Positions 1 to 5,803 of a stretch of DNA of 7,185 bases are shown one piece after another. This stretch comes from Bacillota bacterium. GTDB taxonomy: Bacteria > Bacillota > Clostridia > Oscillospirales > Oscillospiraceae. The position numbers were made by a program, and so were the translations under genes. Positions within the stretch are counted from its first letter, which is position 1. Each line of letters begins with the position of its first letter. The stretch is from positions 1 to 7,185 of the forward strand of contig JAKOSQ010000210.1 in NCBI GenBank assembly GCA_029777215.1, written 5' to 3'. A model generated the notes under the pieces. That model ran no database searches, was not told where the DNA came from, and saw only the letters and a program-made list of their open reading frames with translations.

Positions 1-311
1 CCGGCTGCAGCACCTCGCTCACGCCCACGGCGCACCGCTATGCAATGATTGCGAGCACGCTCGGCTTTGATTCGCAGAGCACCCGCCAGGGCGCGCTGAG
101 CGTCATCCGCACGGTCCGCCAGGCGCAGGAAAAAATGAATATGCCGACAAACATCCAGAAGGCTGGCGTCAACGAGACCGAATTTCTCTCTGCGCTCGAT
201 GCGATGGCGGAAAAGGCCCTCAACGACCCCTGCACCGCCGCCAACGTCCAGCCCGCGACGATCGACGATATCAAGGACATCTACAAAAAAGCCTACTACG
301 GCAAATATTGA
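1..311 (+). CDS. Iron-containing alcohol dehydrogenase, AdhE-like, C-terminal fragment (partial at 5' end)
   Basis: The reading frame is open from the left edge (first full codon at base 3, GCSTSLTP...) and stops with TGA at 309-311, leaving 102 residues. The end of the protein, with ALNDPCTAAN followed by a P-x-T-I-x-D-I-K-x-I-Y-K-K-A-Y-Y-G pattern, matches the C-terminal helical domain of iron-dependent alcohol dehydrogenases, especially the AdhE/butanol dehydrogenase type, which end in a similar D-x-C-T-x-A-N ... IK-x-x-Y-x-x-x-YYG tail. This family reduces aldehydes to alcohols with NAD(P)H in the cytosol, usually in fermentation. The metal-binding histidines and the nucleotide-binding domain lie upstream of the window, so substrate and cofactor cannot be told, nor whether this is a stand-alone enzyme or the end of a bifunctional AdhE. 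A terminator follows 37 bases downstream, so the gene appears to be transcriptionally separate from the trk genes. Confidence 0.82.
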   Translation, partial: GCSTSLTPTAHRYAMIASTLGFDSQSTRQGALSVIRTVRQAQEKMNMPTNIQKAGVNETEFLSALDAMAEKALNDPCTAANVQPATIDDIKDIYKKAYYGKY

Positions 312-348
312 TTCCTTGCTTAAAAGCTGCCGGTATTCCGGCGAAACA

Positions 349-388
349 GAAAGCGGCGCCTTCACAGAAATGTGTGGGCGCCGCTTTC
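349..388 (+). terminator. Rho-independent terminator after the alcohol dehydrogenase gene
   Basis: A perfect 12-bp stem (GAAAGCGGCGCC at 349-360 with GGCGCCGCTTTC at 377-388) encloses a second short stem, CACA (363-366) with TGTG (371-374), capped by a GAAA tetraloop. The 3' arm ends in CTTTC and is followed by TT, so the U tract is short and partly inside the stem. The position just after the 311 stop codon supports termination of the upstream gene. Confidence 0.8.
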
Positions 389-390
389 TT

Positions 391-570
391 GCTGAAAAGG
401 GGAGCGAAATATTTTTATGTAAACTGCCTGCATTCCCGCGGGGCGCTAAAGGGATGCGGGCGCTGGCCGTCTGCGGATATCCTCACAAAGATATTACACG
501 GATGGGGCAAAGGCTCACACCAAACTTATATGTGCCGCGTTATCCTTAAAAGCGTAAGGAGGGATACAAA
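391..570 (+). promoter_or_regulatory. Gene-free structured leader upstream of the trk operon
   Basis: No supported gene lies here. Reading the + strand as RNA gives successive hairpins. The first is a strong stem with CCTGCATTCCC (427-437) pairing to GGGATGCGGG (451-460) with one bulged T, extended by pairs 426-461 and 425-462. The second is ATATC (477-481) with GATAT (490-494), with an outer CCGT/ACGG pair (467-470/498-501). A weaker one is CACA (516-519) with TGTG (531-534). The last is TCCTTA (543-548) with TAAGGA (555-560), which covers the Shine-Dalgarno sequence of the next gene. I found no convincing -35/-10 pair, although the operon needs a promoter here; TTATAT at 526-531 is only a weak -10 candidate. 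I do not recognise a known riboswitch class. Confidence 0.4.
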
Positions 571-900
571 ATGAACACTATGAACACTGATCCCGTTGCA
601 TCGAAATATTGCCAGAGCCTCGCGCAGGCGGTCGCCTGTCTGCAGAGCTTTCGCTATGAAAAAGCGTCCGAATACATCCTCGAGGCCATGGAAGAGCGTC
701 CCGACGCGCCGCAGCCGCACAATCTGCTCGGCATTTACTACGAGCTCGGCGGCGAGATCGACCTCGCGCGCCGCCACTACCGCGCGGCCTATTCGCTCGA
801 TCCGACCTTCTCGCCGGCCTGCCGCAATCTTGAGCAGATCTCGCTGGCGCTGAGCAATGAACGGCCCCGCATCTTTGACTTTGGCGAAGCGTTCTGCTGA
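571..900 (+). CDS. Small TPR-repeat protein
   Basis: A 109-residue soluble protein with two tetratricopeptide-type helix pairs. Residues about 14-46 form a degenerate repeat and 48-81 a clear one, with the L-L-G-I-Y-Y-E-L-G core, A-x-x-x-Y-x-x-A spacing and a closing LDP. A third partial repeat covers 82-95. No signal peptide or membrane segment is seen, so it is probably a cytosolic adaptor that binds another protein; the partner cannot be read from the sequence. The start is supported by AAGGAGGG at 556-563, 7 bases before ATG 571; ATG 580 is a less well placed alternative. It ends 21 bases before the solo TrkA-N gene, so it is probably the first gene of the trk operon, but a direct role in potassium uptake is only inferred from that position. 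Confidence 0.82.
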   Translation: MNTMNTDPVASKYCQSLAQAVACLQSFRYEKASEYILEAMEERPDAPQPHNLLGIYYELGGEIDLARRHYRAAYSLDPTFSPACRNLEQISLALSNERPRIFDFGEAFC

Positions 901-921
901 GGATTAAAAGGAGAAAAGAAC

Positions 922-1329
922 ATGTACATCATCATTATCGGCTGTGGCAAGCTTGGCAGAACGCTTGCTTTTGAGCTTTCAGACGTCGGCCACAACGTCT
1001 CTGTCGTCGACAGCGACGCGGAGAAGCTCGCCGCGCTCGGCAGCGGCTTCAACGGTCTGAGCGTCCGCGGCGTCGAGTATGACGACGGCGTGCTGCGTCA
1101 GGCGGGCATCGCCCGCGCGAACTGCGTCGTGTGCGTGACGGCGGACGACAACCTCAACATCACCGCGGCGCTCGCGGCAAGAGAACTCTTCGGCGTTGGC
1201 CGCGTGATCGCACGCGTCAACGACCCCGCGAAAAAAAGCGCCTTCGAGCTGCTGAACATCGAGACGATCGACCCGACGGAGCTCGTGTCCTATCTCATCA
1301 GAAGTAAGCTGGAGGGGGAGAAAACATGA
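922..1329 (+). CDS. Solo TrkA-N (RCK_N) domain protein, potassium uptake regulatory subunit
   Basis: A 135-residue Rossmann-fold protein of the TrkA/RCK family. The N-terminus has the dinucleotide-binding G-C-G-K-L-G at residues 7-12, and Asp30 at the end of the second strand suits NAD(H) ribose binding. The rest follows the RCK_N pattern (GVLRQAGIARA at 56-66, CVTADDNLNI at 71-80, ARVNDP at 97-102). It ends soon after the crossover-helix sequence DPTELVSYLI (117-126), so the usual RCK_C (TrkA-C) half is missing; there is no sign of a frameshift, because the stop overlaps the next gene's ATG as ATGA (1326-1329). AAAAGGAG at 906-913 precedes ATG 922 by 8 bases. In this family RCK domains form a gating ring on TrkH/KtrB and respond to nucleotides. 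I infer that this protein pairs with the full TrkA encoded next. Confidence 0.88.
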   Translation: MYIIIIGCGKLGRTLAFELSDVGHNVSVVDSDAEKLAALGSGFNGLSVRGVEYDDGVLRQAGIARANCVVCVTADDNLNITAALAARELFGVGRVIARVNDPAKKSAFELLNIETIDPTELVSYLIRSKLEGEKT

Positions 1330-2012
1330 AGGCCATTATCATCGGCGGCGGCAAGATCGGCTACCATCTGCTGCTGACCCTGCGCGAGCGCGGCTGCGAG
1401 GTCACCCTCGTTGAAAAGGACATGGCCCTCTGCGAGAGGATCGCGGAGGAAGCCGGAACGGACGTAATCTGCGGCGACGGGACCGATCTCGGCGTGCTGC
1501 GTCAAGCGGGCATCGCCCGCGCGGACGTCGTCGCGGCAGTCACGGGCAAGGACGAGGAGAACCTCGTCGTCTGCCAGATCGCCAAGGCAGGCTTCGACAT
1601 TAAAAAGTCCATTGCGCGCATCAACAACCCGAAAAACATCCCCATGTTCCGGGCGCTTGGCGTCGACCAGACGGTATGCAGCACGCAGGTCATCGCCGAC
1701 CTCATCGAATTTGAGTTCGACAAGGACGTCTGCCGCATCGTCCAGACCTTTGAGCGCGGCTCGATGCTCCTTGTCGAGGCGCGTATCGACGAAGGCAGCC
1801 CCTGGCTCGGCAGTTTTGTCCGGGACCTGACGCTCCCGCAGGACTGCGTGCTCGCGTCGGTCCTGCGCGCGGAGCGGGTCATCTATACGCGCGGCGATAC
1901 GCAGCTGTGTCTCGGGGACGCGGTGCTGATCGTCGCCGACCGCGAGGCATTTAAGGAGATCAAAAAAGCGCTGCACAGCGGAGGGAAACATCATGCAAAA
2001 AATGAAAGCTGA
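1326..2012 (+). CDS. trkA: TrkA: NAD-binding gating subunit of Trk potassium uptake system
   Basis: A 228-residue cytosolic protein with one RCK_N Rossmann domain (1-about 130) and one RCK_C domain (about 136-216). G-G-G-K-I-G at 7-12 and Glu30 form the expected dinucleotide site; CGDGTD at 49-54, AVTGKDEEN at 71-79 and ARINNP at 97-102 are family signatures. The C-terminal half has the TrkA-C pattern, with LGSFVRDLTLPQ (161-172) and GDAVLIVAD (197-205). At this length it resembles one half of the two-repeat E. coli TrkA, or a KtrA-like subunit, so a ring would need multimers or the solo TrkA-N partner. A strong purine-rich site (GGAGGGGGAG, 1311-1320) precedes ATG 1326. It overlaps the upstream gene by 4 bases and the following small ORF by 20. 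Confidence 0.93.
   Translation: MKAIIIGGGKIGYHLLLTLRERGCEVTLVEKDMALCERIAEEAGTDVICGDGTDLGVLRQAGIARADVVAAVTGKDEENLVVCQIAKAGFDIKKSIARINNPKNIPMFRALGVDQTVCSTQVIADLIEFEFDKDVCRIVQTFERGSMLLVEARIDEGSPWLGSFVRDLTLPQDCVLASVLRAERVIYTRGDTQLCLGDAVLIVADREAFKEIKKALHSGGKHHAKNES
1980..1985 (+). promoter_or_regulatory. Ribosome-binding site for the 34-codon ORF inside the trkA 3' end
   Basis: GGAGGG lies 7 bases before ATG 1993, ideal Shine-Dalgarno spacing, although it sits within trkA codons. It decides the start: the in-frame ATG at 2002 would be 16 bases away. No comparable site precedes the trkH start at 2091/2094. Confidence 0.65.
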
Positions 2013-2097
2013 GGCTGAAGGCCTGCTTGCCGAAATACTCTGCGCCGCAGCCTACTGCGGCGCGTTGTTTGCCCTCATCGTGCTGATCGTGTGGTGA
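1993..2097 (+). CDS. Small single-helix membrane peptide between trkA and trkH (34 aa, unrecognised)
   Basis: The 34-codon frame runs from ATG 1993 to TGA 2095-2097. The product starts with a charged stretch (MQKMKAEAEG), then a continuous hydrophobic segment from Leu11 to the terminal Trp34 (including Cys17 and Cys22 and the end ALFALIVLIVW), long enough for one transmembrane helix; the lysines at 3 and 5 suggest N-terminus inside. GGAGGG sits 7 bases before the start. The stop overlaps the trkH GTG as GTGA (2094-2097), and trkH lacks its own ribosome-binding site, so translation of this frame probably feeds trkH translation. I do not recognise a family. By analogy only, KdpF is a similarly short one-helix subunit of the Kdp potassium pump, so a stabilising TrkH partner is a reasonable guess. 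It may instead serve mainly as a coupling peptide. Confidence 0.7.
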   Translation: MQKMKAEAEGLLAEILCAAAYCGALFALIVLIVW

Positions 2098-3629
2098 GCG
2101 GCGTGACAGGAATAAAAAGACAGGGCAGCGCCGCTCTCGTTGGCTACTACACGGGCTGGGTCGTGCTCGCGATCACCCTGCTGATGGCGGTCCCGCTTCT
2201 GACCTCGCTCCTGCTGCGGGAGTGGAGCGCGGCGCTGGATTTCGTGATCGGTATGTCCGTGTCCATGCTCGTGAGCTGTCTGCTGATCGCCTGCGGCAGA
2301 GCGGCAAGGCGGCGCGGCGCACAGCTGGACTGGAAAAGCGGCTTCGCCGTCGCCGCACTCTCATGGCTCGTGCTGATGGTGCTGTGCGCGATCCCTTACC
2401 GGCTCAGCGGGCACTGCCAAAGCTTCCTCGACGGCTGCTTTGACGTCATGAGCGGCTTTACGACCACCGGACTCGTGCTCACGCAGGACCTCGACCACCT
2501 CTCTGAGGGCCTCAATATGTGGCGGCACATGCTGACTTTCATCGGCGGACAGGGCATGGTCGTGCTGGCGCTCGGCTTTCTCGGGCGGCACACAAGCGGC
2601 GCGTATCAAATGTACTGCGGCGAGGGCAAGGATGTGAAGCTTCTGCCGAACGTCAAAAACACCGCGCGCATCATCTGGCGCATCAGCATGGTGTATCTCC
2701 TCGCCGGCACGGCGGCGCTTTTTGTCTGCGGTCTTTTCATCGGCCTGCCGCCGCTGCAGGCGTTTTTACACGGCCTGTATATCTTTGAGTCCTCGTGGAG
2801 CACCGGCGGCTTTGCTCCGAACACGCAGAATATGATGTTCTACCACAGCTTCGCCTACGAGCTCATCACCATGGTGATCTTCATTCTCGGCTCTCTGAAC
2901 TTCGGCCTGCACTACGCGGTCTGGCAGGGAAAGCGCGTGGAGATGGCGAAAAACATCGAGGTGCAGAGCTTTGTTATCACCTCGTTTCTTGCCTGCGCGC
3001 TCGCGGCGGCAAAGCTCTCGCAGCTCGGCGTCTACACAAACGCGGTGTCCGTTTTCCGCCGCGTCGTTTACAACGTTCTCTCCGCGCACACGACGACGGG
3101 CTTCGGCAATGTCTACGCGCGGCAGTTCGCCAATGAGTGGGGCGACTTCGGCATCCTCGTCATGACAATCGCCATGCTCATCGGCGGCTCCGCCTGCTCC
3201 ACGGCGGGCGGCTTCAAGGGCCTGCGCGTCGGCATCGTGTTCCGCGGCCTTGTCGCGGACGTGCGCCGCGTGCTCTCGCCGGAGCGCTGCGTCCACATTG
3301 AAAAATATCACCACATTCAAGACTGCGTGCTCGACGACGCAGCGGTCCGCTCATCCGGGCTCATCATTCTCTGCTACACGGCGCTCTTTGCTGTGACGAC
3401 GCTGCTCGGCGTCTGGTATGGCTACCCACTTGCGCAGTCGGCGTTTGAGGCGGCGTCCGCGACGGGCAACGTTGGCCTGAGCATCGGCGTGACGCAGGTG
3501 TCCACACCTGCGCTGCTGAAGGTGCAGTATATTCTCGCGATGTATCTCGGCAGACTGGAGTTCCTGTCCGTCTTTGCCCTCATTGGCTATGTGATCGGAG
3601 GCGTGAAAAAAACATGTGCAAGACATTGA
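2094..3629 (+). CDS. trkH: TrkH: potassium-translocating membrane subunit
   Basis: An integral membrane protein of 511 residues from GTG 2094 (512 from GTG 2091; numbering here uses 2091). It has the four-repeat architecture of the TrkH/KtrB superfamily, with selectivity-filter loops SGFTTTG (121-127), SSWSTGG (234-240), SAHTTTG (331-337) and SATGNVGLS (456-464). The third-repeat gate segment GGSACSTAGGFKGLR (365-379) and the terminal GRLE motif (487-490) are also present. Two hydrophobic helices precede the first pore repeat (about 16-42 and 48-68), as in TrkH rather than the shorter KtrB. It passes K+ across the cytoplasmic membrane under control of TrkA. No Shine-Dalgarno sequence is seen; GTG 2094 overlaps the small ORF's stop as GTGA, suggesting translational coupling. 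GTG 2103 is a further alternative start. Its 3' end overlaps the next gene by 16 bases. Confidence 0.95.
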   Translation: MSGVTGIKRQGSAALVGYYTGWVVLAITLLMAVPLLTSLLLREWSAALDFVIGMSVSMLVSCLLIACGRAARRRGAQLDWKSGFAVAALSWLVLMVLCAIPYRLSGHCQSFLDGCFDVMSGFTTTGLVLTQDLDHLSEGLNMWRHMLTFIGGQGMVVLALGFLGRHTSGAYQMYCGEGKDVKLLPNVKNTARIIWRISMVYLLAGTAALFVCGLFIGLPPLQAFLHGLYIFESSWSTGGFAPNTQNMMFYHSFAYELITMVIFILGSLNFGLHYAVWQGKRVEMAKNIEVQSFVITSFLACALAAAKLSQLGVYTNAVSVFRRVVYNVLSAHTTTGFGNVYARQFANEWGDFGILVMTIAMLIGGSACSTAGGFKGLRVGIVFRGLVADVRRVLSPERCVHIEKYHHIQDCVLDDAAVRSSGLIILCYTALFAVTTLLGVWYGYPLAQSAFEAASATGNVGLSIGVTQVSTPALLKVQYILAMYLGRLEFLSVFALIGYVIGGVKKTCARH

Positions 3630-4111
3630 AGCTCTGCGTCCTCACCGCGGCGCTCGCAGCCGTCCTTGCGGGCCTCGCCGCGGCGGCGGACGTCACGGCG
3701 GTGAACGAACTTGTTGACCGCTCACTGCAGTGGAACGGCAAAACGGTCGCGATTGAGGGCGAGGCCATCGGCGAAATGCTCCCGCGCGGGAACTATGCCT
3801 GGGTCAACGTAAACGACGGCACGAACGCCATCGGCGTCTGGATGCCCCTCGCGGACGCGAAAAAGATCAGCGTCTACGGCGACTATCATCATACCGGCGA
3901 CACGCTGCGCGTCACGGGGACTTTTTCGCGCGACTGCGCCGAGCACGGCGGCGACGTCGACATCCACAGCGACAGCGTGCAAATCGTCAAGACGGGCGGC
4001 GCGGTCGGGCACCCCGTGAGCGGCGGCAAAAAGGCTGCGGCGGCGGGCCTTTCCGCAGCGGCGCTGCTCGCGGCGCTTTTCTGCTTCGGCCCGCGCGCCA
4101 AACGGCGCTGA
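3614..4111 (+). CDS. Secreted, C-terminally anchored OB-fold-like protein of unknown function
   Basis: A 165-residue protein with a signal peptide (MCK-T-L-K then a hydrophobic core, likely cut near AAA-A/D around residue 25). A beta-rich domain at about 30-127 follows, then a Gly/Ala-rich linker, a second hydrophobic helix (about 141-158) and a basic tail RAKRR. The pattern GKTVAIEGEAIGE, YAWVNVNDGTNAIGVWMP, GDTLRVTGTFSRD, VDIHSDSVQIV reads as the strands of an OB-fold, similar to small bacterial exported OB-fold domains. The domain would face outside and the tail would stay in the cytosol. ATG 3614 lies inside the trkH 3' end, with GGAGG at 3597-3601 and a rather long 12-base spacer. Co-transcription with trkH suggests a role linked to the transporter or the envelope, but no ligand or catalytic residues are evident. 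It is probably the last gene of the operon. Confidence 0.8.
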   Translation: MCKTLKLCVLTAALAAVLAGLAAAADVTAVNELVDRSLQWNGKTVAIEGEAIGEMLPRGNYAWVNVNDGTNAIGVWMPLADAKKISVYGDYHHTGDTLRVTGTFSRDCAEHGGDVDIHSDSVQIVKTGGAVGHPVSGGKKAAAAGLSAAALLAALFCFGPRAKRR

Positions 4112-4112
4112 A

Positions 4113-4139
4113 CGGGCAGCAGGCAGCTTGCCTTTCCCG
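4113..4139 (+). repeat. Inverted repeat overlapping the -35 of the kinase promoter
   Basis: CGGG (4113-4116) pairs with CCCG (4136-4139) around an inner AGGCA (4121-4125)/TGCCT (4129-4133) with a 3-base loop. It starts 2 bases after the stop of the OB-fold gene, so it could be a weak terminator without a U tract. Because the right arm contains the -35 hexamer it could equally be an operator. Confidence 0.4.
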
Positions 4140-4155
4140 GAAAATATGGTATAAT
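4128..4155 (+). promoter_or_regulatory. Sigma-70/SigA-type promoter of the kinase/regulator pair
   Basis: The -35 is TTGCCT (4128-4133) and the -10 is a perfect TATAAT (4150-4155), with a 16-base spacer and an extended -10 TG at 4147-4148. Transcription would begin near 4162, giving a leader of about 73 bases before ATG 4235. This makes the two-component genes independently expressible from the trk operon. Confidence 0.8.
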
Positions 4156-4167
4156 TCACAGCAAAAG

Positions 4168-4196
4168 CCGCCGGTACACACGCGGTGTAGCGGCGG
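4168..4196 (+). promoter_or_regulatory. 5'-UTR hairpin / dyad downstream of the kinase promoter
   Basis: CCGCCG (4168-4173) pairs with CGGCGG (4191-4196) and TACAC (4175-4179) with GTGTA (4185-4189), separated by a single G-G mismatch (4174/4190) around a 5-base loop. It begins about 6 bases after the predicted transcription start. It has no U tract, so it is more likely an mRNA-stabilising 5' hairpin or a protein-binding dyad than a terminator. Confidence 0.55.
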
Positions 4197-4234
4197 AGCC
4201 ATACACAGATGGTCTTGCGATCGGAGGACATCAC

Positions 4235-5803
4235 ATGGGAAACAGGAATACCGCCCGTGCGGACGGGCCGGCGGACAGAAAAAGCCGGTTTCTCGCCGGA
4301 ATCAAAAACTTTTCGCTGCTGATCGCAGTGATGTTCGCCTGTACCGGTGTCTCGCTGCTGCTTCGGCAGCTCGGCACACACGAGACGAATTTTATCATGA
4401 TCTATCTGCTGGGGACACTCCTGCTGTCGTATTACGGCGGCAGCTATCTCTTCAGCCTGTTTTCGTCCCTTTTCGGCGTGCTGTTTTACAACTTCTTTTT
4501 CACGGAACCGTACTACACTTTCCGTGCCTACAGCCCGGATTATCCGCTGACCTTCCTCATTATGTTTTTTGTCGGCGCGTTCACGAGTATGATGACGAGC
4601 CGCATCCGGCACGAGAGCGTGCTGGCCGAGGAGCGGGAGGAGCGCATCCGCGCGCTCTACCAGACCGGGCGGCGGCTGCTCGGCGTACGGAGCGCGGCCG
4701 ATCTCGCGGAGGTCTCGGCGCAGGAGCTCGCCGCACAGCTCGACGCGAGTGTCCTCGCCGTGTTTTACAGGGCGGACGGCGAAGTGCAAAACCGCTTTGT
4801 GCAGGGCGAGGACGTCTTTTCGAGCGACCGCGAGCGCGTCGTCTGCCGGGAGACTTACCGCTCCTGCAATGCCTGCGGACGCGGGACCAGGCTGTATGCC
4901 GGGGCAAACGCGTACTATTCGCCGGTCGTGACGCAAAACGGCGTTTCCGGTGTCGTCGGCGTCGCGCCTCTGGACGGCCGCCCGCTGACGGAGAACCAGA
5001 CGGAGTTCCTGAACACCGTCCTCACGCAGCTCGCCGTTGTACTCGAGCGCGAAACGCTTTACCGCAGGCAGGAGGAGACGCAGACGCAGATCGCGAGCGA
5101 GCGTCTACGCAGCGATATGCTGCGCGCCATCTCGCACGACCTGCGTACGCCGCTCACCGGCATCATGGGTTCGGCGAGCACCATGCTCGACAACTACGGA
5201 CAGCTTGACGACAACGTGAAGAAGGACTTTTTAAAGAATATCTACGACGACGCGGGCTGGCTCAGCGACCTTGTCGAAAATATCCTCGATATGACCCGGC
5301 TCGACGAGGGCCGGCTTCATCTGCACCTCGAGGAGGAGGCGGCGGAGGAGATCGTCGCGGGCGCGATTGCGCATGTGAAAGGACACGCTGCCGGACACAG
5401 TCTCTCGGCAAAAATACCGGATGAGCTGCTTTTGCTCCGGGCGGACGGCGTTTTGCTCACGCAGGTCCTCGTGAACCTGCTTGACAACGCAATCTACTAC
5501 ACGCCCGAGGGCAGCTCCGTGACGGTCCTGCTCAGCCGCTCGGACCGGGACGTCCTCTTCGAGGTCCGTGACGATGGCCCAGGCATTGCGGAGGAGGACA
5601 TGGAGCATCTTTTTGAGCGCTTTTATTCGCGGGGGACCCGTCCGGGCACGGCAAGGCACGGCTTCGGGCTCGGTCTCGCGCTGTGCAAGGCCATTGTCGA
5701 GGCGCACGGGGGACACATTTTCGTGCGCAATGTTGAGCCACACGGGACCTCGGTTTTGTTCAACATTCCCGCAAAGGAGGAGGACAGCTCATGCAGCCGC
5801 TGA
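4235..5803 (+). CDS. KdpD-type sensor histidine kinase, short form (DUF4118-GAF-HisKA-HATPase)
   Basis: A 522-residue membrane sensor. Residues about 24-122 hold the compact four-helix DUF4118 membrane domain typical of KdpD, including NFFFTEPYYTF (86-96). A GAF-like domain spans about 130-270. The dimerisation/phosphoacceptor domain has SHDLRTPL (300-307, His301). The ATPase domain shows the N box (Asn414, Asn418), G1 DDGPG (446-450), the F box LFERFY (459-464) and G2 GFGLGL (476-481), so it looks catalytically complete. Full-length KdpD has about 400 extra N-terminal residues (KdpD and Usp domains); here the protein starts just before the first membrane helix, with GGAGG (4223-4227) 7 bases before ATG 4235. 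It would autophosphorylate in response to K+ or osmotic state and pass phosphate to the response regulator, whose gene overlaps it by 13 bases. A cysteine cluster (204, 211, 214) in the GAF region is notable. Confidence 0.92.
   Translation: MGNRNTARADGPADRKSRFLAGIKNFSLLIAVMFACTGVSLLLRQLGTHETNFIMIYLLGTLLLSYYGGSYLFSLFSSLFGVLFYNFFFTEPYYTFRAYSPDYPLTFLIMFFVGAFTSMMTSRIRHESVLAEEREERIRALYQTGRRLLGVRSAADLAEVSAQELAAQLDASVLAVFYRADGEVQNRFVQGEDVFSSDRERVVCRETYRSCNACGRGTRLYAGANAYYSPVVTQNGVSGVVGVAPLDGRPLTENQTEFLNTVLTQLAVVLERETLYRRQEETQTQIASERLRSDMLRAISHDLRTPLTGIMGSASTMLDNYGQLDDNVKKDFLKNIYDDAGWLSDLVENILDMTRLDEGRLHLHLEEEAAEEIVAGAIAHVKGHAAGHSLSAKIPDELLLLRADGVLLTQVLVNLLDNAIYYTPEGSSVTVLLSRSDRDVLFEVRDDGPGIAEEDMEHLFERFYSRGTRPGTARHGFGLGLALCKAIVEAHGGHIFVRNVEPHGTSVLFNIPAKEEDSSCSR

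Noticed and set aside
417..422. AUG-UAA start-stop mini-frame after a GGGGAG sequence in the leader
   Set aside because: The spacing is long (about 12 bases), and a six-base coincidence cannot be distinguished from chance.
474..483. 10-base CGGATATCCT shared with the LOG promoter (6752-6761)
   Set aside because: Many chance 10-mer repeats are expected in a 7-kb window, and the first copy has no matching -35 at the right distance.
390..570. c-di-AMP (ydaO-type) riboswitch upstream of the potassium genes
   Set aside because: Expected from gene context, but the conserved GGGGGACC-, GGGGTGAA- and CCGTCAGCTAACCTCG-like segments are not present.
308..574. 88-codon + frame covering the terminator and leader
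   Set aside because: No ribosome-binding site, it passes through the terminator hairpin, and the product has no recognisable pattern.
1290..1994. 234-codon minus-strand open frame antisense to trkA
   Set aside because: It exactly mirrors a strongly supported TrkA gene; its Asp/Ala/Arg-rich sequence shows no family features.
3722..4936. 404-codon minus-strand open frame antisense to the OB-fold and kinase genes
   Set aside because: It runs across two well-supported genes and their promoter, has low-complexity Arg/Ala-rich composition with no recognisable domain, and is a typical product of GC-rich codon bias.
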